NCBI GenBank assembly: GCA_016932895.1
Contig: JAFGCA010000289.1
Location: 1-64,000, forward strand
DNA length: 64,000 nt
DNA from: Sedimentisphaerales bacterium
GTDB lineage: Bacteria; Planctomycetota; Phycisphaerae; Sedimentisphaerales; SG8-4
Direction: 5' to 3'
Of the stretch, positions 54,488-62,814 are shown in pieces. Both the position numbers and the translations under genes were made by a program. Numbering within the stretch: the stretch's first letter is position 1; the number at the start of each line of letters is the position of its first letter. The notes beneath the pieces were generated by a model. The model was not told the origin of the DNA. It worked only from the letters and a program-made list of their open reading frames with translations, and made no database searches.

Positions 54488-55297
54488 CTCCCGACACTTG
54501 ACGGGGGCGTCAGGGGCATGCTTCTGTGCGTTTGTGGTCGTTGGAGGTGCGGTTTTCGTGGTTGGGTGTGGGGTGGGGCGAATTGACGGTGTTCGGGGTG
54601 CTTTTCGAGTTTTGGCTTGACCGGTCGACGGGCTCCCTGGGTTTCTTATCTACTCGTCGATCTCCTCAAAATGCGGTTTTTTTTCTTGACGGATACGGCG
54701 GACCGGTGTAGGATATGTATACAACGAAGCTGGATTTGTCTCATGGGAAGCGGGCGATGGCATATGGTGGTCAGCAGAGCAGGGATTCCTTGGCCGAGGC
54801 TCTTGATTGGGGATTGGGGATTCGCGCCGATGGGGTGGTGCAGTGTTGTGAGTTCGGCGCGCCAAACAAAGCCAATCTGGCCCGGCGGAGCCGGGAAGCT
54901 CGAAGCTCAAAATCCGAAACACATTCGAAATGCCAATGATCCACACAGACCACAACGCGGAAAACAAAGCCAATTCGGTCCGCCCGGAGCCCGCGATTGG
55001 GGATTCGAGCCAATGCGCCGGGGTATGCTGTCCAGCGAGATGTCAAACGAAGCCAATTTGGCCAGCGGGGCCGGGAAACTCTAAATCCGAAGCTCTAAAT
55101 CCTAAACGGATGCAGCGGCCGGAGGATGAATGCCGAAATGCGAAACGAAGCCAATTGGCGAGGTCGGGATGGGTGTGGCGTCCTCTGCGAGGTCAGGCGT
55201 GCCCGGCTCCGGCCGTTGCGCGGCTGTGTATGCGGCCGGTCGTGCGAAACAGAGCCAATCTGCCGGGCACGGTTTACATGGCGCCGCGCGGGGGCGG
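54488..55297. repeat. Repeat-rich intergenic region with AACRAAGCCAATTYG units
   Basis: 810 bp. It holds five units of the AAACRAAGCCAATTYG family (near 54863, 54961, 55044, 55142 and 55247) joined by CCGGGAAACTCTAAATCC-type linkers. These are the same family as at 9.3-9.85 kb. The 54.49-54.66 kb part carries another repeated-looking sequence, GGGTCAACTCCCGACACTTG, at the truncated kelch end. No gene. Confidence 0.75.
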
Positions 55298-56314
55298 CTA
55301 TTTGCCTTTCTTGTTCTTCTGGCCGGGCTTGTTCACGACGACAATGGTGTCGGTGCCTTTGAAGGCGAGGCCGTCTTTCAGATTGCCCGTGACGGTCAGG
55401 GTCGTGCTGCCGTCCTTGCCGGCCAGGGCCTCCTGTACGGCGGCGCGGTCGAACTTGACCATGTACTCGCAGAAGCCGTCTCCGTCGCGGTCGCTGGTGT
55501 TCGACTCGGTGCCTTCCGACGTCGTGTTGCACTGAGCGATCTTGCAGGCGCGGATCGCCACGTCTCCCTCGACGAGCTCCACGCTCCAGCCGTCGATGTC
55601 ATCGACCGAATACTCCAGCGGCAGCTCAATGTAGCAGGTGACGTATCGGCCGTTGCTGGCCAGGTTCAGGGTGTCGGGGTCGAGATCGATGCTCGCGTCG
55701 ATGAACGACGGCCCCTCGACGGCCCGCAGGTGGTCCCACAGAGCGTGGTACGAGGCGTCCAGCCGCGATGCACTTACCAGCGCCTGGCAGCGAAGCTCGA
55801 TGCGACACCACCCGGAGAAGCGAGAGACATCGACCTGCACGTCCTTATAGTAGCCGTCCTCCGTCTGCGACCAGACGACCCGGTCCTCCACGAGCAACAC
55901 CGCCTCGAAGTTCTTGAAGAGGCCCCACGGGTACGCGGCCAGCTTGGCGTCAAAGACGAGGGTGCGGATCCCCGTCAGGTCCACGGTCTGGTAAAAGCTC
56001 ATGTAATCGCCCGCGCTGACCGCCTGGTTGTAGCAGCCGTAGATCCGGGCCGAGCGCAGGCCTTCGCTGTTCCAGTCCTCGGTCGTCCCCAGCGCAAAGC
56101 CGGGACGCGTCGCCGTCCGCGACCAGGAATACGGATAGCAAGCGTCATAGGGCAGAGAATACTTGGAACGGGCGCGTTCAAAACCGGGGTTGGCGATGTC
56201 GGCCCGGCACACGGACGCGCACAACAGGAGGGCAAGGATGGCGATGCCTCCGACGTGGTTGCTGCACCTACTGCTTTCCTCTCCTCTCCGAGCGCCTGTT
56301 TCGATGCGGATCAT
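55298..56314 (-). CDS. Secreted protein of unknown function
   Basis: 338 aa. Signal peptide (VGGIAILALLLCASVCRA). The body begins ADIANPGFERARSKYSLPYD, typical of carbohydrate-binding sandwich domains at the start of planctomycete secreted proteins, with a second strand-rich half (VTCYIELPLEYSVDDIDGW, TTLTVTGNLKDGLAFKGTDTI). A basic tail, KPGQKNKKGK, closes it. The second half recalls modules that test whether a quantity can be defined for a general formula, common in this group, but I cannot name a family. GGAGGATTGCCGCT precedes the ATG at 56314. Confidence 0.75.
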   Translation of the reverse strand: MIRIETGARRGEESSRCSNHVGGIAILALLLCASVCRADIANPGFERARSKYSLPYDACYPYSWSRTATRPGFALGTTEDWNSEGLRSARIYGCYNQAVSAGDYMSFYQTVDLTGIRTLVFDAKLAAYPWGLFKNFEAVLLVEDRVVWSQTEDGYYKDVQVDVSRFSGWCRIELRCQALVSASRLDASYHALWDHLRAVEGPSFIDASIDLDPDTLNLASNGRYVTCYIELPLEYSVDDIDGWSVELVEGDVAIRACKIAQCNTTSEGTESNTSDRDGDGFCEYMVKFDRAAVQEALAGKDGSTTLTVTGNLKDGLAFKGTDTIVVVNKPGQKNKKGK

Positions 56315-56532
56315 AGCGGCAATCCTCCAGGGTCGGTGCGCCCTTACACGGCGCACGCGGCAACAAGTGATAAACGTTGGGATGGGCCTCTTGCCGAGAC
56401 GCTCCGCCTCCTGCGTCTTTCGACCTTCCTGGTGGAGAGGGATGTGAACGTTGACGATACTTCTTCAGCAAACAGGTAAATAAACCATAACGAATCGTTA
56501 CGAGAATCCAAATGAAACCGACGCAAAAAACA

Positions 56533-57753
56533 TCATTTTCCGTCGGGGTACAGGAGATATGGCGCCCGGGTCCGGATAAAAGCGGCGGACTGAGCCTGCC
56601 ACGCGCTCTTGAGCGCCGTCAGGGAGGCGTGGGCGGTGATGGCGTTGCGAACGGTAGCGGTGCCGCAAAGGCGGTCGAAATGGGCGGTTCTCCACTCGAA
56701 TGGGTCCGGATACATCCGGCACAACTCGTTGATGATGCAGACGCCCGTCCAGAACGGCTCGAGCGCGTTTCTGTCGGTCACGACGATCCGGACACCGTGA
56801 CATTCTCGGCCCTTGTGTTTCGAGGAGGTCGGGACAAAAGAAGTGCTCTCGAAGCGCACACCCGCCAGGCCCAGGCCGTTCAGTGTCGCGACAAGCTCGG
56901 CCGAGCGAATCCACGGGGCGCCGAACTGGCGAAACGGCATGGTCGTGCCCCGGCCCTCGGAGACGTTGGTCCCTTCGAGCAGGCACAGGCCCGGATACAC
57001 CGCGGCGGTCTCCACGTCCGGCATGTTCGGCGACGGCTTGATGAACCGCAGCCCCGTCCGGTCGTACCACATCGCCCGGCGCCACCCCGTCAGGGGCACC
57101 ACCGTCAGGTCGGCCTTCACCCCGTCGGCCAGCCAGCGGCGCCCGTTGACCATCTGCGCCAGTTCGCCGACGGTCATGCCGAACCGCACGGGAATCGGAT
57201 ACAGTCCGACGAACGTGGCGAATTTCGGCTCGAGAATCGGACCCTCGACGGCGAGCCCGTTGATGGCGTCGGGCCGGTCGAGGACGACGAAGGGCTTGCC
57301 CGCCTCGGCCGCCGCCTCCATCGACAGCGACATCGTGTAGAGGTACGTGTAGAAGCGGGCGCCCACGTCCTGCATATCGAAGACCAGCACGTCCACGTCG
57401 GCCAGCATCGCCGGCGTCGGCTTGGTCGTCTTGCCGTAGAGGCTGCGGACCGGGATCTGATAATCCGGGTGGACCTGGTCGCCGACCCGCCGGCCGTCCT
57501 CTTCGACGCCGTACAAACCATGCTCGGGCGAGAACAGCGCCACCACCTGCACGTCGGGCATCTTGCGAAAGACGTCGACGATGAAGTCGCCCCGGTGGTC
57601 GCAAGCGGTTTGGTTGGCAATGATGCCCACCCGCTTGCCCGCGAACAACTCGCGCTGCTCTCCGACATGATCCAATCCGGTACGCACGGCGGCTGCACAA
57701 CCTGATACCATCGACAGAACAACCAAACCACAGGGTAGATTCACCGATCTCAT
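56533..57753 (-). CDS. NamZ-like exo-beta-N-acetylmuramidase (DUF1343) lipoprotein
   Basis: 406 aa. Lipobox SGC (Cys19). DUF1343 motifs: GKRVGIIANQTACDHRG, ALFSPEHGLYGVEEDG, VFDMQDVGARFYTYLYTM, VLDRPDAINGLAVEGP, and EGTNVSEGRGTTMPF. The family includes NamZ, which removes MurNAc from the non-reducing ends of peptidoglycan fragments. Likely acts in the periplasm in wall recycling. A SGNH esterase gene lies 127 bp upstream on the same strand. Confidence 0.92.
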   Translation of the reverse strand: MRSVNLPCGLVVLSMVSGCAAAVRTGLDHVGEQRELFAGKRVGIIANQTACDHRGDFIVDVFRKMPDVQVVALFSPEHGLYGVEEDGRRVGDQVHPDYQIPVRSLYGKTTKPTPAMLADVDVLVFDMQDVGARFYTYLYTMSLSMEAAAEAGKPFVVLDRPDAINGLAVEGPILEPKFATFVGLYPIPVRFGMTVGELAQMVNGRRWLADGVKADLTVVPLTGWRRAMWYDRTGLRFIKPSPNMPDVETAAVYPGLCLLEGTNVSEGRGTTMPFRQFGAPWIRSAELVATLNGLGLAGVRFESTSFVPTSSKHKGRECHGVRIVVTDRNALEPFWTGVCIINELCRMYPDPFEWRTAHFDRLCGTATVRNAITAHASLTALKSAWQAQSAAFIRTRAPYLLYPDGK

Positions 57754-57872
57754 TTTCTCTCATCACTCCATAAGCAGTGCCGTTCAGACCTGTTTGTCCC
57801 GGCCATTGTACGCCGCCCACACCCGCATCGCCAGTGCCGTCGGCAAAAAGATCAACGCGCGCCGGCGGCAGG

Positions 57873-57889
57873 GTGGGTTCTTAACCCAC
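57873..57889. repeat. GTGGGTT...AACCCAC palindrome
   Basis: Stem 57873-57879 and 57883-57889 within CAGGGTGGGTTCTTAACCCA, overlapping the stop codon of the SGNH gene. Nearly the same string recurs at 58868-58892 and, more diverged, at 59128-59147. Confidence 0.6.
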
Positions 57890-58759
57890 GCGTCTTAGGT
57901 CGTCCGGTTCCTGGTCAGGCGGCGGGGTTGTGGTCAGGCGGGCGGCGAGGTTGGGGACGGCCTGGCTCAGGAGGTCGGCGACGAGGGCAGCGAAGACGGT
58001 TTTGCCTTCGTCCGACAGATGGGTGCGGTCGCGTCGGCCGTTGGCCATGGGGCCCAATGTTTCGCTCTCGGCGGGGCCGAGTTGGTTGAGCAGTTCGATG
58101 CTGGCCGTGTGCAGGTCGACGAGCGGGACGTCCTTCTCGCGGGCAAGGTCGCGCACCGCCTGGGCGTAGGCGCCCAACAGGCTGACGATCTTGCCATCAC
58201 GGAAGTTGCGTCGCGTCATCGACGTGATGAGCACGGGCGCCGCGCCGGCTGCCCGGGACTCGTCCACGTAGCGGCTCATGTACTGGCGATACGTGGTGTT
58301 GGGGTCCGTCTCGCGCGCGGGCCCCTTGCCCGGCATGTCGTTGTGTCCGAACTGGATGAGCACATAGTCGGCGCCGCCGGCCAGGGCCTTGGCCCAGTGC
58401 CCTTCCTCGATGAAACTCCTGGAGGAGCGACCACCCCGCGCGTAGTTCTCGCATTCGACGCGATCGTCGAGGAGCCGCTTGAAACCGGCGCCCCAGCCGG
58501 CGTTGTCGGTAACGGTCGAATCGCCAACCAGAATGATACGAATCTTCTTTGTCGCCGACTGCCCAGCCGACTCCGTCGCGGCACCCTCCGACGCCGACGG
58601 CACCGCGGTACAGCCGCCGAGCAACATTGCTGCCAATGCAACAAAACACATGCGAGGCAGCACCGCCACCGGCCGTCGCACCAACGGATTCTCGGGAGCC
58701 AATAGTCCCAACGACACCTGGTAGAACAAACGCGGTCCAACAGTCTTGCATCGCTGCAT
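57881..58759 (-). CDS. SGNH/GDSL esterase, rhamnogalacturonan-acetylesterase-like (CE12), lipoprotein
   Basis: 292 aa. Lipobox LGGC (Cys50, after a long basic N-terminus). SGNH blocks: GDSTVTDNAGWGAGF (Ser), NYARGGRSSRSF (Gly), FGHNDMPGKGP (Asn) and DRTHLSDEG (catalytic Asp and His). This matches CE12 rhamnogalacturonan acetylesterases, which remove acetyl groups from pectin. AAGGGATAAGTGTACG precedes the ATG. Probably periplasmic or outer-membrane bound and linked to polysaccharide use. Confidence 0.9.
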   Translation of the reverse strand: MQRCKTVGPRLFYQVSLGLLAPENPLVRRPVAVLPRMCFVALAAMLLGGCTAVPSASEGAATESAGQSATKKIRIILVGDSTVTDNAGWGAGFKRLLDDRVECENYARGGRSSRSFIEEGHWAKALAGGADYVLIQFGHNDMPGKGPARETDPNTTYRQYMSRYVDESRAAGAAPVLITSMTRRNFRDGKIVSLLGAYAQAVRDLAREKDVPLVDLHTASIELLNQLGPAESETLGPMANGRRDRTHLSDEGKTVFAALVADLLSQAVPNLAARLTTTPPPDQEPDDLRRVG

Positions 58760-59300
58760 CGTACACTTATCCCTTCCACGACCGTTGCCACTGACTCTCC
58801 CCGAGAGCCGACTATACCAAAAAGGCCGACTGTGGCAACATACCCCTCTGCGGGAATAACAAATCGACAGGGTGGGTTCTCAACCCACGCGTCGCCCGTC
58901 GCCCCGGCCGGCACTCTATCGCCGCCGGCGGTTTTTTCCGAAAAAAAGACTTGCAAACTCCCCCGATCTGGCAGTAGAATAAGGTTGAATTGCGAACCGA
59001 AGGCAGGCTCAGAAGTGATTTATATTCTCAGCCGTCATCATACTCTTGGCAGCACCGATCATACCCGCCTGCCTCCGTCGCCAAGCGTGTGTGCGGCCGC
59101 ACCGACGCGAGCCGCCCAAACCGGGAGAGTGGGTCCCTGGCCCACGCGGTAAAGTGCTTGGAAGGAAGCGGAAGATGGACAGCAGCGAAAAGCCCAACGG
59201 CGCAGCGGTCGCCTGCGCCCTCATCCTGACCCTCTGCCCGACAAGGCCGGCCGATAAGACGACAGGAGAATCGTTGCTTCGTGAATGGAGAGGACCGGTT
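58760..59300. other. Divergent intergenic region with palindromic repeats
   Basis: 541 bp between the SGNH gene (minus) and the beta-helix gene (plus). It holds the GTGGGTT...AACCCAC palindrome at 58872-58888 and a weaker one at 59128-59147. No gene supported. Confidence 0.45.
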
Positions 59301-61715
59301 ATGTTGAGGCGAATGAACAGGTTCTTGATCGTCTGCGGCGTTGCCGTCTGCAGCATCGTGCCGGCCGGCTTCGCACGCATCGTTACGGTTAGATTCACTG
59401 CCGAGGTTAGAGATGTCGCCGTCAGCACGGAACTTGTGGACCTCAGCGATGATGGCAGACTTATTGCCGAATCGTTCGAGGTCGGGGATCCCATCGAGGG
59501 CATTTACGCCTATGACGTGTCGGCACCTGATGGTAATGCTGATGACGCTCGCGGAGAGTATGTTCTCTATGCGCGACCATTCGGAATCACGATAAGGACG
59601 AACCACTTCACATTTGAGACAGATCCTGCGAACGGCGGGACCAGTATCTTGATTACGAACGACGTTCCCTTTGTTGAAGGGTTTGGGGACCGTTTCGAAA
59701 TGCAGTGCTATGACGGCCGTCTGATGACGCCTCAGATTGGCGACTTTCGATGTTACGCAATGAAACTGAGACTTCACGGGGGAGTCAATGTCCCTCTCGC
59801 CGATGATTCCCTTCCAAGTTCAGCCCCGATTCTGGAGAACTGGGACATCCGCGCGTTGGAGCTTGGCATCATTGGCGGTGGCCGCGGGAGCGTGGAGAGG
59901 CTTGACATCACGGCGGTTCTGACGTCGGCGGAGTTGTTGCCCGATCGGGCCTGGGTGCTTCATGTGGACGCCGACGCTGCGCCCGGAGGCAACGGTCTGT
60001 CGTGGGCGACGGCTTACGCCAGCCTCCAGGACGCCATCGCCAACGCTGCGACGGTCGGCAATACCGAGATCCGCGTGGCCCAGGGTATTTATAAGCCCGA
60101 TCAGGGAGCCGGCCGCACGCCGGGAGACCGCCTGGCCTCGTTTGAACTGATCAGCGGCCTCGCCCTCAAGGGAGGCTACGCCGGCCTGGCCGCGCCCGAC
60201 CCCAACGCACGGGACATCGAGTTGTATGGGACAGTCCTCAGCGGGGACTTGGCGGGAAATGATGTGCAGGTTGACGATCCGTGCGATCTGTGGCGCGAGC
60301 CGAGCCGGTCGGAGAACGCCTATCATGTAGTGACGACCAGCGGGACGGATGCAAACACGATCTTGGAAGGCTTCACCATTACCGGCGGCAACGCCTACGA
60401 GTATAATTGGCATCCTCAGGCCCCTAATACCCACAACTCCGGCGGCGGACTGAGAAACGACGGCGGCAGCCTATGGGTCCGCGATTGCACGTTTCTCCGA
60501 AACGTTGCCGAGGGCGAGGGCGGTGGTGGGATGTTCAACAAGGACGCGGCCTCGACGCATGTCATCGACTGTGAGTTCATTGAGAACGTCGCACGTGGAG
60601 GTGGTGGGGTCTACAATCTTGGCGGCCACGTTGCCTTCGAAGACTGCTTGTGGCTCAGGAATTGGACGCCTTCGGGAGGAGGGGCGATGTATAACCATAC
60701 GGCAAAGATAGATTGTCGGAGGTGTTTATTCGAGCGAAATACTGACGCCGTGCATCACGTGGAGCAATCGCAAGGCAGTCTTGTTGAATGTCAATTTATA
60801 GAGAATTATAATGGCACATTGATTATCAGTTGGCGGACAGATATAGCGATTATCGATTGCATCTTCAATGAAAATGAGGCGGGAATAGGCGGAGGTGGCG
60901 GCGCCATTATCATGGGTTCAGTCGCTAAGGCTATCATTGATGGCTGCTCCTTCGCTCAAAACAGAGCGGCAACCGGAGGTGCCATGTTCATAACTCAAAG
61001 CTCCTATCCACGACTTGAAGACGCGATGCCGATAACTATTCAGAACTGCATCTTCAGTGGAAACTCTGCGGTGGATGGAGGAGCCATTTATTCTAGGTTC
61101 TCCAATACCATCGTGACCAGTTGTACGTTCTCAGGAAATCATGCAGACCGAGGCACGGCAATTCTATCACATCGGGGTCAATTTGAGATACCTGGCTATA
61201 CAGAGATATCCAACTGTATCCTGTGGGACGGGGAAGATGACGAGATTGCGACGCTTGATGATTCTCCGGTTTCGGTGAATTATTCGAACGTCTCAGGCGG
61301 CAGGAGCGCTGTCCACGATCCGCGCGGCGTCGTTGTGTGGGGGCCTGGCAACATTGATGCCGACCCCCTCTTTGCCGATCCCAATGCCGCCGATTTCCAT
61401 CTCAGGTCCCAGGCAGGCCGGTGGGTTCCGTTAAGCCAGACGTGGATTGCATATGATGTCACCAGCCCGTGCGTCGATGCCGGCGATCCCGCCAGCCCTA
61501 TCGGGTTTGAGCCTTTCCCGAATGGTGGGCGTATCAACATGGGCGCCTACGGTGGGACGGGCGAGGCGAGCAAGTCGTACTTTGGAAAGCCCGTTTGCGA
61601 GACCCCGATTGCGGGGGATATTAACGGGGATTGCAGGGTCGATTTCCAGGACCTCGTCCTGTTGTTGAGCCATTGGCTGCAAAGCGGAACAAGTGACCGT
61701 TTTCAGGGACTTTGA
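59301..61715 (+). CDS. Secreted beta-helix protein with C-terminal dockerin-like motif
   Basis: 804 aa. Signal peptide (RFLIVCGVAVCSIVPAGFA), an N-terminal domain of about 190 residues without a clear family, then WVLHVDADAAPGGNGLSWATAYASLQDAI, the usual start of a polymorphic-outer-membrane-type beta-helix. Helix turns include GGGLRNDGGSLWVRDCTF, GGGVYNLGGHVAFEDC and GGAIYSRFSNTIVTSCTF. At the end is a dockerin-like motif, GDINGDCRVDFQDLVLLLSHW. GGAGAGGACCGGTT precedes the ATG at 59301; earlier in-frame starts lack a ribosome-binding site. The next gene starts 3 bases after the stop. Extracellular, function unknown. Confidence 0.9.
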   Translation: MLRRMNRFLIVCGVAVCSIVPAGFARIVTVRFTAEVRDVAVSTELVDLSDDGRLIAESFEVGDPIEGIYAYDVSAPDGNADDARGEYVLYARPFGITIRTNHFTFETDPANGGTSILITNDVPFVEGFGDRFEMQCYDGRLMTPQIGDFRCYAMKLRLHGGVNVPLADDSLPSSAPILENWDIRALELGIIGGGRGSVERLDITAVLTSAELLPDRAWVLHVDADAAPGGNGLSWATAYASLQDAIANAATVGNTEIRVAQGIYKPDQGAGRTPGDRLASFELISGLALKGGYAGLAAPDPNARDIELYGTVLSGDLAGNDVQVDDPCDLWREPSRSENAYHVVTTSGTDANTILEGFTITGGNAYEYNWHPQAPNTHNSGGGLRNDGGSLWVRDCTFLRNVAEGEGGGGMFNKDAASTHVIDCEFIENVARGGGGVYNLGGHVAFEDCLWLRNWTPSGGGAMYNHTAKIDCRRCLFERNTDAVHHVEQSQGSLVECQFIENYNGTLIISWRTDIAIIDCIFNENEAGIGGGGGAIIMGSVAKAIIDGCSFAQNRAATGGAMFITQSSYPRLEDAMPITIQNCIFSGNSAVDGGAIYSRFSNTIVTSCTFSGNHADRGTAILSHRGQFEIPGYTEISNCILWDGEDDEIATLDDSPVSVNYSNVSGGRSAVHDPRGVVVWGPGNIDADPLFADPNAADFHLRSQAGRWVPLSQTWIAYDVTSPCVDAGDPASPIGFEPFPNGGRINMGAYGGTGEASKSYFGKPVCETPIAGDINGDCRVDFQDLVLLLSHWLQSGTSDRFQGL

Positions 61716-61717
61716 AG

Positions 61718-62630
61718 ATGAACCCTCGAACCTGGTACCGTCTGCGCACATCGTTGTTCCTATGCACGGCGCTGTTATGTCTTCTGCACGTGGCGGCACC
61801 CATGGTGCTGAGGCTGGCGTCGGGGACGCCCTGTTATGCCGTGGGGATCGGCCTGGAGGTTCTGTGGAGGACAATCGGTCTGTGCGTTCTGGTCTTTGTG
61901 TTCTATGTGGACTTTTGCAAAATGGAGATTAGGCTTACTTTAGGGAGGAAAAATCTTCTTGTCGATTTTTCCTCCCGAGAACGTAAATGCTTTCCATATG
62001 GGCACATAAGCCCGTCTTCAAGGAAATCATACCAACGATTTCCTTGAAGAATATAAGCCTAATCTCCATTTTGCAAAACTCTTATTCTATCTCTACCAGC
62101 GGGTCCTGTACGACCTCTTGCGCAGGAGGATTCGCCGCCGGAGGACCTGGGGCCTTCTGGTGTTGTTGCCCGTTCTCTTGTTCGGCGCGCGAAGCGTGTA
62201 TCGTTCTCTGCCCTCGGTCCGGGCGCAGGAAATCCTGGGCACCGCCGAGCTGGCCCCCCTGCCGCAATCGGCGACCGGGATCACAGTGTACACCTGGTGG
62301 ACGCCCATGTCGGGAGAGGAGTACCTGCGGTTTCGCGCCAGGCGGGAAGATATCGAAGCGTTCGTAGCGGCATCGCCCATCCTCAAAGGCGCGACGTATC
62401 GAGTCTATTCAGAAGCGAAGATGAGACTGCTCGAACCGAATCGAGTGGGTGCCGCCACGGCCGACCACGAGTACATTCGTGACTATCCGACCGCCCCGCC
62501 ATGGTATATGCAGGAGATCAGGTGCAAGGCGCGGCGATATCGAATCCCGCGCACGGCCTACGGTCACAAAGGCGAGATCATCATCGACGAAGCGCACATG
62601 GTGATATACGTCAAATTAGTGTTCAGTTGA
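61718..62630 (+). pseudogene. Membrane-protein gene split by a 166-bp element
   Basis: The first part (61718-61912, 65 codons from MNPRTWYRLRTSLFLC to FYVD) and the last part (62079-62630) form one 248-aa protein if 61913-62078 is removed, giving the junction VFYVD-LLFYLYQRVLYDLL. It has three membrane helices and a soluble C-terminal half (ITVYTWWTPMSGEEYLRF, YNP-like YIRDYPTAPPWYM). As it stands, translation runs into the element and stops at 62047. The downstream half could only start at a non-ATG codon (TTG 62118). AGGGACTTTGAAG precedes the ATG, close behind the beta-helix gene. Function unknown. Confidence 0.75.
61913..62078. mobile_element. 166-bp cloverleaf-like element with perfect 25-bp inverted ends
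   Basis: The ends, 61913-61937 and 62054-62078, are perfect reverse complements; the left end begins TTTTGCAAAATGGAG and finishes TTAGGCTTA. Inside are hairpin 1 (GGGAGGAAAAATC/GATTTTTCCTCCC, 61943-61955 and 61964-61976, 8-nt loop), a small GGGC/GCCC hairpin (62000-62003 and 62010-62013) and hairpin 2 (CTTCAAGGAAATC/GATTTCCTTGAAG, 62016-62028 and 62037-62049, 8-nt loop). No protein is encoded. Removing exactly this stretch restores the interrupted gene, so the insertion left no target duplication. A half copy lies at 38826-38898. Confidence 0.85.
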
Positions 62631-62814
62631 AACCCCCTGCGGGAAACCGGGAATAATAACCCTTTTTTATAGGGGAAATAGACACCTGCCCGCCAATCCA
62701 ACCCTTGCTTTTTTCGGCGGCTGCGGTAGAATGATCGGTGCAGTTCAGTATCATCAGATCCCGATATGAAGGTTTGCACGGTGGAGGTTCACCATTCTCT
62801 TGAAAGGTCGAATC

